DNA of 64,000 nucleotides from Mucilaginibacter geliditolerans (GCF_014200495.1 NZ_JACHBY010000003.1:682001-746000), one strand, 5' to 3'; shown: positions 44,969 through 53,242, numbered from the stretch's first letter. Program-made: numbers and translations. Notes: generated by a model not told the origin, from the sequence alone.

Positions 44969-45712
44969 TTAATACAATTTTTCCATCGGCATATCATTCT
45001 TATGCTCTTTAAAATACTCCAGGTATTGTTTGATGTGGGTGATCAGTTCGTAATCGTTCCACGCCTTTATATCCTCCGCCGATGGCGTATATTGCTGCAT
45101 AAATTTTACCACATCGCTATCGGGCAGTGCTGTAACATGTTTCACCAACTGGGCATTGTACCGCTTACGCACACCCGCTGCCTCCATTTCATCTTTTGAG
45201 AATTTAATAAAATGGCGCTCATTTTTGGCATCGCGACTAAACAGCTCATACAAACCCGTTATTGGTGAACCACCAAACGGATTAAATAGTAGCGCCGGTG
45301 GCTTGCCATCAAAGTATAAGCCTTTGCTGCGGTAGGTATTTACCACATCGTTCAATTCCTGCAGGGTGCTTTTGTCTTTTATATTAACCTGGTCTAACTC
45401 TATCACCGGCTGCATGTATACAAATATATCTTCAGGCCCGTCAATCACTTGTTTTTGATCTGCAAACCCTATTTTACTAAATAGCAGTGTATCTCCAACG
45501 GCAGTCTTGATGTTAAAGCCACCAAGCTCATCGCTCATCATTACCACCCGTGTTTTCAGGTCGGTAACAACAGCTTGCGCCAGTCTTTCCGTATTCCCTC
45601 GCTTACATACCACGCCTTTAATGGTAAGTGGCTGTTGCTGCGCGTGTACAATAAATGGCAGGCAATATAGGGCGGTTATAAGAAGATATATTTTAAATTT
45701 ATTCAGCGTCAT
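44969..45712 (-). CDS. Exported carboxypeptidase-regulatory-like domain protein
   Basis: A 247-residue protein with signal peptide (YLLITALYCLPFIVHAQ). Residues ~27-115 are a CarboxypepD_reg-like beta-sandwich: LTIKGVVCKRGNTERLAQAV, VVMMSDELGGFNIKTAVGDT, LLFSKIGFADQKQVI. This domain also begins many TonB-dependent receptors. The rest is helical and not recognised. About 106 nt upstream of the TonB_C protein on the same strand, so the two may work together in the envelope. Confidence 0.8.
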   Translation of the reverse strand: MTLNKFKIYLLITALYCLPFIVHAQQQPLTIKGVVCKRGNTERLAQAVVTDLKTRVVMMSDELGGFNIKTAVGDTLLFSKIGFADQKQVIDGPEDIFVYMQPVIELDQVNIKDKSTLQELNDVVNTYRSKGLYFDGKPPALLFNPFGGSPITGLYELFSRDAKNERHFIKFSKDEMEAAGVRKRYNAQLVKHVTALPDSDVVKFMQQYTPSAEDIKAWNDYELITHIKQYLEYFKEHKNDMPMEKLY

Positions 45713-45839
45713 CCGTTATTAAGGGGCAAAGTTAATGATTGTGGTTTAGATTAGCGGTTACAAATAAACGGACGGATAGCTATGTTATTACCTTAAATTA
45801 ACTAATCTACAACCGCTAATCACTAATCTCTAAAAATAC

Positions 45840-45847
45840 TATCTTTG
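45840..45847 (+). promoter_or_regulatory. -7 promoter box 3 nt before yicC
   Basis: TATCTTTG matches TAnnTTTG, and the ATG starts at 45851. No clear -33 box. It implies a leaderless mRNA. Confidence 0.5.
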
Positions 45848-45850
45848 CGC

Positions 45851-46729
45851 ATGATAAAATCTATGACAGGGTATGGAATTGCTACTTCCGACTCAGGCAG
45901 TACAAAATATACCGTTGAGATAAAATCCCTGAACAGTAAGTTCCTTGAGCTTGCCCTGCGTTTGCCAAAAATATTTTCTGATAAAGAGTTCCAGCTACGT
46001 AACGATTGCAATAAGCAGATTGAGCGTGGCAAGGTAAATTTATCCATCACTATTGAGCAGCAAAACGGTGCTGCCGTACGTGCCGCCGGTATTGATACAG
46101 CCTTGCTAAAGAACTACTACGAGCAGTTAAAAGCGGTTAGTGATGACCTTGGCGAACCAACAAACAACTTATTGCAACTGGCTTTGGGCCTGCCCGAGGT
46201 GGTTAAATATGACGAAGAAACCGTATCAGAAGATGAATGGAAACTGGTTGAAAAAACCTTTAACCAGGCTGTGGCGGCTTTCCAGCAGTTCAGGACCGAT
46301 GAGGGTAATGTATTGGAAGGCGATCTGAAATACCGCATCAACATCATTTTACAAAACCTGGCACTGGTTGAGATTGAAGAACCTAAACGTGTGCCGGTGA
46401 TCCGCGAGCGTTTAAATCAGTTTTTACTGGAAGCCACCAACCGTGAGGCTATCGACCAGAATCGTTTTGAACAGGAGCTGATCTATTACATTGATAAGCT
46501 TGATATCACCGAAGAAAAAATAAGGCTGAAAAGCCATTGCGACTATTTCATCGAGACATTAAAAAATGCCGATGCCAATGGTAAAAAACTAGGCTTTATT
46601 GCGCAGGAAATAGGTCGCGAAGTAAATACACTGGGCTCAAAAGCCAACGATGCCAACATGCAAAAACTGGTAGTAGGCATGAAGGAAGAGCTCGAAAAAA
46701 TTAAAGAACAATTATTGAATGTGTTGTAG
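45851..46729 (+). CDS. YicC/YloC family endoribonuclease
   Basis: A 292-residue protein beginning IKSMTGYGIATSDSGSTKYT then VEIKSLNSKFLELALRLPKI, the family N-terminus. A DUF1732 C-terminal part follows: KLDITEEKIRLKSHCDYFIE and LGFIAQEIGREVNTLGSKAN, with the catalytic-region residues. YicC members degrade small RNAs in E. coli. I chose ATG 45851 (MIKSMTGYG); a TTG at 45845 gives a two-codon longer version and overlaps the -7 box. It is followed by gmk, a very common pairing, with an inverted repeat in the gap. Confidence 0.93.
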   Translation: MIKSMTGYGIATSDSGSTKYTVEIKSLNSKFLELALRLPKIFSDKEFQLRNDCNKQIERGKVNLSITIEQQNGAAVRAAGIDTALLKNYYEQLKAVSDDLGEPTNNLLQLALGLPEVVKYDEETVSEDEWKLVEKTFNQAVAAFQQFRTDEGNVLEGDLKYRINIILQNLALVEIEEPKRVPVIRERLNQFLLEATNREAIDQNRFEQELIYYIDKLDITEEKIRLKSHCDYFIETLKNADANGKKLGFIAQEIGREVNTLGSKANDANMQKLVVGMKEELEKIKEQLLNVL

Positions 46730-46731
46730 TA

Positions 46732-46814
46732 ATTAGTTCATTGGTTCATTAGTTCATTAGTGCAAAGCTGGTAAACTATAACAGACCAATAAACTAATGA
46801 ACCAATGAACTAAT
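46732..46814. repeat. Large inverted repeat between yicC and gmk
   Basis: Perfect 23-nt arms at 46732-46754 and 46792-46814 with a 37-nt loop. The arms are built of short direct repeats of the type TTCATTAG/TTCATTGG. It starts 2 nt after the yicC stop and ends 8 nt before the gmk ATG, so it fills the spacer. Confidence 0.85.
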
Positions 46815-46822
46815 GAATACCA

Positions 46823-47392
46823 ATGAAGGAAGGCAAACTTATTATATTTTCGGCGCCATCGGGGGCAGGTAAAACTACTATTGTACACCACCTGCTATCA
46901 AAAATGGATGAGCTGGAATTTTCTATATCAGCAACCACAAGGCCCGCGCGCGGCGAGGAAAAGAACGGAACCGACTACTACTTTATAACCAAAGAAGATT
47001 TTCTACACCGCATAGCAAAAAAGGAATTTGTTGAGTTTGAAGAAGTTTACTCAGGCACATTTTACGGCACACTGCGTACCGAAATAGAACGCATCTGGGC
47101 AAAAGGCAAAACCGTAATATTTGATATTGATGTTGAGGGTGGCCTGCACCTTAAACGCAAATACGGCAACCAGGCACTGGCCATATTTGTGCAACCACCA
47201 TCATTGGAAGTGTTGATTGAGCGATTAACCGGTCGCGGTACGGATAGTCCGGAGAAATTAAAGGAGCGTTTCGCCAAGGCGGAAAAGGAATTGAACTATG
47301 CCCCGAAATTTGATATTATCCTTAAAAACTACGAACTGGCTACAGCTTGCGCCGATGCAGAAAAATTAGTAAAGGATTTCATAGCGGGTTAA
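46823..47392 (+). CDS. gmk: Guanylate kinase
   Basis: Phosphorylates GMP to GDP. The 189-residue protein has the P-loop APSGAGKTTIVHHL (about 11-24), the GMP-binding SISATTRPARGEEKNGTDYY (about 35-54) and the lid/Arg region FAKAEKELNYAPKFDIILKN. Complete. It sits between yicC and nadD. The TAA stop at 47390-47392 lies within the left inverted repeat of the inserted four-helix-bundle gene. Confidence 0.97.
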   Translation: MKEGKLIIFSAPSGAGKTTIVHHLLSKMDELEFSISATTRPARGEEKNGTDYYFITKEDFLHRIAKKEFVEFEEVYSGTFYGTLRTEIERIWAKGKTVIFDIDVEGGLHLKRKYGNQALAIFVQPPSLEVLIERLTGRGTDSPEKLKERFAKAEKELNYAPKFDIILKNYELATACADAEKLVKDFIAG

Positions 47393-47418
47393 CAGTCAGC
47401 AGTGGGCGGTTAGCAGTT
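47388..47418 (+). repeat. Left inverted repeat of the four-helix-bundle insert
   Basis: 31 nt overlapping the gmk stop codon. Its reverse complement matches 47849-47879 at 24 of 31 positions. The core GCAGTGGGCGGTTAGCAG is a member of the GCAGTTAGCAGT-type low-complexity repeats seen in Bacteroidota. Confidence 0.7.
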
Positions 47419-47444
47419 TTCTTTTATAATTCTATAATTTACAT

Positions 47445-47816
47445 ATGGGTTCATATAAAGATTTACTACTCTATAAAAAGAGCTTTGCACTTGCTATGGA
47501 AATATTTGCAATTACTAAGCATTTCCCGAAGGAAGAAATGTATTCCCTAACTGACCAAATCCGCCGATCCTCCCGCTCTGCAAATATTTGTACCATTGAA
47601 GCTTATCGCAAGCGTGTTTATCCTAATCACTTTATAAGTAAATTAACGGATGTTGACATGGAAAACAGCGAAACGCAGGGATGGCTCGAATTTTCAAAAG
47701 AATGCAATTATATTTCCAAAGATGCTTACGAAAAGTTATATTCGTTATCTGATGAGATAGGACCAATTGTTCAATATATGATTGACAATCCCGGCAAATT
47801 TGGAGCCGGCAAATAA
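47445..47816 (+). CDS. Four-helix-bundle protein (23S rRNA IVS/S23-like family)
   Basis: A 123-residue protein of the four-helix-bundle family first seen in 23S rRNA intervening sequences: YKDLLLYKKSFALAMEIFAI, then FPKEEMYSLTDQIRRSSRSA, NICTIEAYRKRVYPNHFISK and LTDVDMENSETQGWLEFSKE. Its role is unknown; relatives include the Avd helper of diversity-generating retroelements, but no reverse transcriptase is nearby. It occupies the gmk-nadD spacer between inverted repeats at 47388-47418 and 47849-47879, which suggests that it arrived as a unit. Confidence 0.85.
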   Translation: MGSYKDLLLYKKSFALAMEIFAITKHFPKEEMYSLTDQIRRSSRSANICTIEAYRKRVYPNHFISKLTDVDMENSETQGWLEFSKECNYISKDAYEKLYSLSDEIGPIVQYMIDNPGKFGAGK

Positions 47817-47848
47817 TTGCTCTTAACGATAATAGTTGTAAATTTTTC

Positions 47849-47879
47849 AACTGTAAACTGCCCACCGCTAACTGCAAAC
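47849..47879 (-). repeat. Right inverted repeat of the four-helix-bundle insert
   Basis: 31 nt ending 2 nt before the nadD ATG, inverted match to 47388-47418 (24 of 31). Confidence 0.7.
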
Positions 47880-47881
47880 TG

Positions 47882-48463
47882 ATGAAGATAGGCTTACTGT
47901 TCGGCTCATTTAATCCCATACACATCGGCCATTTAATTATAGCCAATTACATGGCCAACTATACCGATCTTGACAAGGTTTGGCTGGTAGTATCACCCCA
48001 AAACCCACTAAAAAAATACGGCGACCTGATCAATACTTATGACAGGTTGGAGATGGCTAAACTAGCCACCGATAATTCCCGTAATCTGGCTGTAAGTGAT
48101 GTGGAACTCAAACTGCCGCAGCCATCCTACACCATTGATACGCTTACACATCTGAACGAAAAATATCCCGAGCATGAGTTCGCACTTATTATGGGGTCTG
48201 ACAACCTGGTATCACTGCCTAAATGGAAAAACTTTAAGCTGATACTACGCGATTACCGCATTTATGTATACCCACGCCCCGGTTATGAAAATGCCGAATA
48301 CGCCTCGCACCCATCCGTAACCATCACCATGACACCGCAGATGGAACTATCCGCAACTTTTATCCGCAAATCATTATCGGAGAAAAAGGATGTGCGTTAT
48401 TTTGTTCCTGATCCGGTTTTGGAATTTATTGAGAGTAAGAATCTGTACGGGAAGATTAAGTAA
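47882..48463 (+). CDS. nadD: Nicotinate-nucleotide adenylyltransferase
   Basis: Converts nicotinate mononucleotide plus ATP to deamido-NAD in NAD synthesis. The 193-residue nucleotidyltransferase has the signature GLLFGSFNPIHIGHLIIANY (GSFNPxHxGH) and the C-terminal ELSATFIRKSLSEKKDVRYF (ISATFIR type). Length is normal. In relatives it usually follows gmk directly; here a repeat-bounded gene lies between. No Shine-Dalgarno is seen; the right inverted repeat is the immediate upstream sequence. Confidence 0.95.
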   Translation: MKIGLLFGSFNPIHIGHLIIANYMANYTDLDKVWLVVSPQNPLKKYGDLINTYDRLEMAKLATDNSRNLAVSDVELKLPQPSYTIDTLTHLNEKYPEHEFALIMGSDNLVSLPKWKNFKLILRDYRIYVYPRPGYENAEYASHPSVTITMTPQMELSATFIRKSLSEKKDVRYFVPDPVLEFIESKNLYGKIK

Positions 48464-48538
48464 ATTATTGCATGTGATTTACGGCCATATGGCTTAATAT
48501 TAAAAAGTCGTACATTTATATTATAAAAGGAGATGAGT

Positions 48539-48718
48539 ATGCTTACTAAGGATAAGGTGAAAGAGCTTGTTGACCACATGCCGGAAACATTTTCTGTTGA
48601 TGATATTGTGGGTGAAATTATTCTGTTACAAAAGATTGAAATGTCAAGAAAGCAGATTCAGGACGGTGATTTTTTAACTGAAGAAGAGTTTGACAAAGAG
48701 ATTGATCAGTGGGATTAA
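48539..48718 (+). CDS. Putative antitoxin of a ParE/RelE-type toxin pair
   Basis: A 59-residue acidic protein (MLTKDKVKELVDHMPETFSV, then DDIVGEIILLQKIEMSRKQI and EEEFDKEIDQWD). This is the usual outline of small antitoxins that pair with ParE/RelE toxins: a short structured N-terminus and an acidic tail that wraps the toxin. AAAAGGAG (48525-48532) stands 6 nt before ATG 48539, an ideal Shine-Dalgarno, so I prefer it over the ATG at 48533. Overlaps the toxin start by 10 nt. It probably represses its own operon, though no clear DNA-binding motif is visible. Confidence 0.75.
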   Translation: MLTKDKVKELVDHMPETFSVDDIVGEIILLQKIEMSRKQIQDGDFLTEEEFDKEIDQWD

Positions 48719-49023
48719 AAATTGTTTATTCTAAAATCGCCCTTCACGATTTGAGAGAAATTTACGACTACATCCGCCGGGATTCCTTTCATTATGCAAA
48801 AAAGGAAAAAGAATTAATTCAATCAACCATACGAAAACTCAAATTACACCCTTTACTAGGTAAAAGATTTGAAAAATCGGCTGATGAATTTACCCGCGAA
48901 TTGATATTCAAAAACTACCGAATAATTTATGATATAATTGGTGACGCACAAATTAATATTTTATCCATCCACCATCACGCCCGCCTTATTACAAACAACC
49001 CCGCTTTCAAGGATGACGAATAA
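48709..49023 (+). CDS. Type II toxin, RelE/ParE family
   Basis: A 104-residue basic protein with the ParE/RelE fold: LKIVYSKIALHDLREIYDYI, then KLKLHPLLGKRFEKSADEFT, RELIFKNYRIIYDI and INILSIHHHARLI. ParE members poison gyrase and RelE members cleave mRNA; the sequence alone does not decide. It begins at GTG 48709, overlapping the antitoxin stop. The next gene, miaE, starts 18 nt later with its own -7 box. Confidence 0.88.
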   Translation: MGLKIVYSKIALHDLREIYDYIRRDSFHYAKKEKELIQSTIRKLKLHPLLGKRFEKSADEFTRELIFKNYRIIYDIIGDAQINILSIHHHARLITNNPAFKDDE

Positions 49024-49027
49024 CGTT

Positions 49028-49035
49028 TATCTTTG
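49028..49035 (+). promoter_or_regulatory. -7 promoter box 5 nt before miaE
   Basis: TATCTTTG matches TAnnTTTG; TTTC at 49005-49008 lies 19 nt upstream. The GTG start is at 49041. Confidence 0.55.
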
Positions 49036-49040
49036 TTATT

Positions 49041-49640
49041 GTGAGCGAAAAAACAATACTTAAACTGCAGCTGCCTACCGACCCTATTTGGGTGACCAAT
49101 GTGGTGGAAAGCAATATTGAAGAAATTTTAACCGACCACGCGTTCTGCGAGCAAAAGGCGGCCAGCAATGCTATTACCTTAATTGTTCAAAATCATAACC
49201 TGTCTGATCTGGTGCAGGAGATGATTGCCCTTGCGCAGGAAGAAATGGACCACTTTAAACGGGTGCATGATATTATACTACAGCGCGGATTTGTACTCGG
49301 CCGCGAGCGCAAGGATAATTACGTTGGCGAACTGCAAAAATTTATGAAGAAGGGCGGCAGCCGTACCGATCAGTTGGTTGATCGCCTGTTGTTTTCAGCC
49401 ATGATTGAGGCGCGGAGCTGCGAGCGCTTTAAGGTACTATCAGAAAATATTAATGATGAAGAATTAGCCGCCTTTTATTATGAGCTGATGGTAAGCGAAG
49501 CCACCCACTATGCCACCTTCATCCGCCTGGCTAAAAAATATGCCGGTGATATAGATGTTGACAAACGCTGGAAAGAATACCTGGAACACGAAGCCATCGT
49601 GATACAAAACTATGGCAAAATGGAGCGCATCCACGGTTAG
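49041..49640 (+). CDS. miaE: tRNA-(ms2io6A)-hydroxylase
   Basis: A ferritin-like diiron enzyme that hydroxylates ms2i6A37 in tRNA. The 199-residue protein has the expected carboxylate/His iron ligands in helices: ILTDHAFCEQKAASNAITLI, ALAQEEMDHFKRVHDIILQR, SAMIEARSCERFKVLSENIN and ELMVSEATHYATFIRLAKKY (four ExxH-type sites). Starts at GTG 49041, just after the -7 box. Stands alone after the toxin-antitoxin pair. Confidence 0.93.
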   Translation: MSEKTILKLQLPTDPIWVTNVVESNIEEILTDHAFCEQKAASNAITLIVQNHNLSDLVQEMIALAQEEMDHFKRVHDIILQRGFVLGRERKDNYVGELQKFMKKGGSRTDQLVDRLLFSAMIEARSCERFKVLSENINDEELAAFYYELMVSEATHYATFIRLAKKYAGDIDVDKRWKEYLEHEAIVIQNYGKMERIHG

Positions 49641-49660
49641 TTGTTTAGTCCTGAGTAATT

Positions 49661-49697
49661 AGTTTTAAGTCAAAAAATCGACTTAAGACTTAAAACT
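49661..49697. repeat. Inverted repeat after miaE
   Basis: AGTTTTAAGTC (49661-49671) pairs with GACTTAAAACT (49687-49697); related AGTC/GACT words flank it. It is the same kind of low-complexity palindrome as at 46732 and 47388. The rest of the 225-nt gap to 49866 shows nothing else clear. Confidence 0.6.
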
Positions 49698-49865
49698 CTA
49701 GACTGACGACTATTAACTCATACTGCTGTAATCCAGTAAATTCCGTTTAAAAAAGTATTCATCGGCACAAAATCCTTATTCGCCGACACATAAAATTATA
49801 GCTAAAAAAGTATCCTGACATTTATAATGTGATTCAAAACTATTGTTTGAACTAATTATAAAAAT

Positions 49866-50615
49866 ATGGAACGGAAGAACTTTTTAAAAGCTTTTGCAGT
49901 GGCAGCTGCTGCAGGTCCAATGCTAATCGATGCCTGTAAAAAGGAATCATCCTCTGCATCTGCAACATCTACAACCACCAAATCTACCACAACTACCACT
50001 ACCGATTCAAGCAGTTGTACACTTACACCAACAGAAACAGAAGGCCCGTATCCTTATCCCGGAGGGGAATTAACTAATCCGCTGGATCGGTCTGACATTA
50101 TAGAAACCCAAACAGGGATCCCGCTTTCATTAACCTTAAACGTAGTTAATACCAATAGCAGTTGTGCAGCAGTTTCAGGTGCAAGGGTTGATATATGGCA
50201 CTGTAATAAAGATGGCTATTACTCGGGCTATGCAAATCAGCCCGGTATATCAGGCGAGTTAAGCTATGTTGGAAAAACTTTTTTAAGGGGTTATCAGCTG
50301 AGTGATACTGATGGCGTGGTTAAGTTTTCAACTATCTATCCGGGCTGGTATGGCGGCAGGGCTACGCATATACACTTTGAGGTTTATGTAGATAGTGTTT
50401 TAAAAAAAACCACACAGGTCACCTTCTCAGAAACAATAAGTGATGCCGTTGATGTATCAACCTTATATGCGGGTTTGGGTGTAAACCCGATAAGAAATGC
50501 CAGTGATAGCGTATTTGGCAACTCCGCTACAGACCTGGCTAACGAAACTGTGGCACTTACCGGAAGTATTTCGGCTGGCTATAGTGGTTCGTATACTATA
50601 GGGCTTGCATTATAA
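49866..50615 (+). CDS. Exported intradiol ring-cleavage dioxygenase-like protein
   Basis: A 249-residue protein with an export signal (LKAFAVAAAAGPMLIDACKK; lipobox-like DAC) and a Ser/Thr-rich spacer. The dioxygenase domain follows: TETEGPYPYPGGELTNPLDR, SGARVDIWHCNKDGYYSGYA and GWYGGRATHIHFEVYVD. The Tyr/Tyr/His/His iron ligands of intradiol (catechol/protocatechuate) dioxygenases are recognisable (YSGY, PGWY, THIH). It probably oxidises an aromatic or diol at the cell surface or in the periplasm; the substrate is unknown. The next gene, of unknown function, starts 24 nt later. Confidence 0.85.
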   Translation: MERKNFLKAFAVAAAAGPMLIDACKKESSSASATSTTTKSTTTTTTDSSSCTLTPTETEGPYPYPGGELTNPLDRSDIIETQTGIPLSLTLNVVNTNSSCAAVSGARVDIWHCNKDGYYSGYANQPGISGELSYVGKTFLRGYQLSDTDGVVKFSTIYPGWYGGRATHIHFEVYVDSVLKKTTQVTFSETISDAVDVSTLYAGLGVNPIRNASDSVFGNSATDLANETVALTGSISAGYSGSYTIGLAL

Positions 50616-50639
50616 AATGAATATTAAATACAATTTTAT

Positions 50640-51212
50640 ATGAATAAGGCATTAATAAAGTTGGCATATAAGCAGGTGATCGGCAGCTCATCAACGGGTG
50701 ATTTTGAAAAGAATGTGTTTAACGCGTCGTACCAGGAGTTTCTTTTTAAATCGCAGGCTTATAATATGGAAGGTAAGTTTAAAACCTTTAGCGAATTAAA
50801 GGCAAATGACGGCCGGGCTAACTCATTGCATTATAAATTGAGTTTCGCGGTGGGGAATTTCATTAACCGGCTAAATAACCGGATCCCTGTTTTAGCCGAT
50901 AATGCAGATAATAGCCTGGTATTTGAGGTGCCGAAATTTGAGCTGATAGAATCGGACATTACCGATAAAACAAAGCATCAGGTGGCTATAAACTATTGTA
51001 CCGGCATATTAACCCTGCTGGATGTTATTGGCGAATACATGATACTGGCAATTGGCGATGTAGCAGACAGCGAAACGTTTGAAAGCTTTACGCTTAAAAT
51101 GCAGCCGGGGCTTTCCGTAGTGTTTTATCACGAACTGATCAACCAGCAAATGGGAGAAATTACAGGGCATGATACCCTGTTAAAGTATAATATAAAAGGC
51201 AATGCATTGTAA
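50640..51212 (+). CDS. Hypothetical cytoplasmic protein beside the dioxygenase
   Basis: A 190-residue protein I do not recognise. It has no signal peptide or membrane helix; content is mixed, with LIKLAYKQVIGSSSTGDFEK at the start, AVGNFINRLNNRIPVLADNA and INYCTGILTLLDVIGEYMIL. It follows the dioxygenase by 24 nt on the same strand and so may be co-transcribed. No motif suggests a role. Confidence 0.65.
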   Translation: MNKALIKLAYKQVIGSSSTGDFEKNVFNASYQEFLFKSQAYNMEGKFKTFSELKANDGRANSLHYKLSFAVGNFINRLNNRIPVLADNADNSLVFEVPKFELIESDITDKTKHQVAINYCTGILTLLDVIGEYMILAIGDVADSETFESFTLKMQPGLSVVFYHELINQQMGEITGHDTLLKYNIKGNAL

Positions 51213-51307
51213 TAATTTAATACCCCTGTTTTCATAATTAATGTTTTAGTGAAGAGCGTCTGTAGCAATACAGGCGCTTATTTAAGTTTAAATGAACCCC
51301 TAAAAAA

Positions 51308-53242
51308 ATGATATCCGGTTTTAAATGTAGGTCACTTTTTATCAGCCTGATTTGCTTTCTGATTTTTGCAGCTACTAAAAGCCGGGCTCAAACCGGCAGC
51401 CTTGGCGATCCCGTTGTACATATTACTTTTGGCGCAGGTACAAGCACGCACGCCGGCGCATTACCTGCCGATTCAGGAACCACCAGCTATACCTATTCAA
51501 GCGCCGATTTCCCGATTGATGGTTCATATACTATTGAAAACACTACAGCCGGTGCAGGCAATGTATGGTGGAGCACAACCGACCATACCGGCAATACCGG
51601 CGGTTATATGATGATAGTAAACGCCAGCTATGCCAAAACAGACTATTTTTATAAACGCGAGGTTGATGGTTTATGCGGCGGGACTACCTACCAGTTTTCG
51701 GCATGGGCAGGCAATTTGCTCCGGAGCCAGGATGATAGTCCGCCGAATATCACCTTCGCCATTTTGCAAACAGATGGCACTACGGTTATCCAAAGTTTCT
51801 CTACCGGGTCAATAGCACTTTCACCTACGGGATTTAAATGGATACAATACAAGTTTAATTTCACGCTGCCGGCCGGAACCTCCAATGTGATTATTAAAAT
51901 GACCAATAACAGCAATGGGGGCGCTCCAGCCAACGATCTTGCATTGGATGACATAACCTTCAGTCCGTATGGCCCGGCGCTTGTAGCCAGCTTTAACGTG
52001 GCGGCATCAACCACTACCGAAACCGAATGCGCGGGCCAAACCCAACCCTATACCATGACCGTTCCGCCGGTCACCGGTTATACCAACCCGGCATATCAAT
52101 GGCAGGTAAACACTGGCAGCGGGTGGGTTGATATAGCCGGGGCCACAACACTATCATATACCGCCAACCCCACAACAGCCGGCACTTATGAATACCGTTT
52201 AGCGAGCGCGGAATCAACCAATATTAGTTCCCTCAGTTGCCGTATCGTATCAAATGTGTTAACACTTGTGGTTAATACGGCCGCCACATCATCTGCAAAC
52301 GCCAATTCACCCTTATGTGTAGGCAATACCTTAAACTTAACCACCACAAACGGCACAACTTATAAATGGACGGGGCCCAATGGCTTCACATCAACGTTAC
52401 AAAACCCATCCGTCACCAATATAACGGCTGCAGCAGCGGGTGTTTATACAGCAACGGTTACAACGGGTAATTGCAGTTCCACTGCCACGGCAACAGTAAG
52501 CGTTTATGCCCAACCTGTGGCTAATGCAGGTGCCGATGTGACGATCTGTTCGGGTGAATCCACAACACTGAATGCCTCTGGCGGTACAAGCTATAGCTGG
52601 TCGCCAACAACAGGTCTGTCCGATCCTACAATAGCCGATCCTGTGGCTACCCCAACTGATACTACCGCCTATGTGGTTACCGTAAGCAACAGCAATGCCT
52701 GTACCTCAACCGATACGGTGATTGTAAACGTACAACAAAAGCCCAAAGCCAATGCCGGGCCTGATAAAGTGATGACCCAGGGGCAATCGGTAACCCTTAA
52801 CGGCAAGGCCAGCGGATCAGATATAAGCTATTACTGGACACCTAACGAATATTTAAGCAGCAATACCGTACTTAACCCAATTGCCACGCCGCCCAATGAT
52901 ATTACCTACACGCTGCACGTAACATCAAACGTTGGCTGTGGTACCGAAGCAACAGATGATGTTTTTGTACGCGTTTATAAAAAAATAACCATCCCCAACA
53001 CGTTCACCCCCAATGGCGATGGTATTAATGACTACTGGGATATCACTGCGCTGAGCACCTACCCAACAGCCACAACCCAAGTATTTAACCGGTACGGAAC
53101 GGAAGTATTTAAAAGTGTAGGCTACGCTACCCCCTGGGATGGCAAATACAATGGTCAGAATATACCAATGGGAACCTATTATTATAAGATAGATTTGAAG
53201 AACGGGAATATTTTTTCGGGGTGGGTGTTGGTGGTGAGGTAG
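51308..53242 (+). CDS. Secreted Ig/PKD-like protein with type B T9SS sorting domain
   Basis: A 644-residue exported protein (signal SLFISLICFLIFAATKSRAQ). Residues ~30-215 form a carbohydrate- or ligand-binding-like beta-sandwich (YFYKREVDGLCGGTTYQFSA, ANDLALDDITFSPYGPAL). Then come an Ig-like domain (NPAYQWQVNTGSGWVDIAGA), PKD-like modules (NANSPLCVGNTLNLTTTNGT, CSGESTTLNASGGTSYSWSP) and the C-terminal gliding-motility/type B sorting domain (IPNTFTPNGDGINDYWDITA, FNRYGTEVFKSVGYA, WDGKYNGQNIPMGTYYYKID). It should leave the cell through the type IX system. Likely an adhesin or surface binding protein. Confidence 0.88.
   Translation: MISGFKCRSLFISLICFLIFAATKSRAQTGSLGDPVVHITFGAGTSTHAGALPADSGTTSYTYSSADFPIDGSYTIENTTAGAGNVWWSTTDHTGNTGGYMMIVNASYAKTDYFYKREVDGLCGGTTYQFSAWAGNLLRSQDDSPPNITFAILQTDGTTVIQSFSTGSIALSPTGFKWIQYKFNFTLPAGTSNVIIKMTNNSNGGAPANDLALDDITFSPYGPALVASFNVAASTTTETECAGQTQPYTMTVPPVTGYTNPAYQWQVNTGSGWVDIAGATTLSYTANPTTAGTYEYRLASAESTNISSLSCRIVSNVLTLVVNTAATSSANANSPLCVGNTLNLTTTNGTTYKWTGPNGFTSTLQNPSVTNITAAAAGVYTATVTTGNCSSTATATVSVYAQPVANAGADVTICSGESTTLNASGGTSYSWSPTTGLSDPTIADPVATPTDTTAYVVTVSNSNACTSTDTVIVNVQQKPKANAGPDKVMTQGQSVTLNGKASGSDISYYWTPNEYLSSNTVLNPIATPPNDITYTLHVTSNVGCGTEATDDVFVRVYKKITIPNTFTPNGDGINDYWDITALSTYPTATTQVFNRYGTEVFKSVGYATPWDGKYNGQNIPMGTYYYKIDLKNGNIFSGWVLVVR

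Noticed and set aside
47445-47816. Part of a diversity-generating retroelement (Avd-like gene)
   Set aside because: No reverse transcriptase and no template/variable repeat pair nearby; only the four-helix-bundle family matches.
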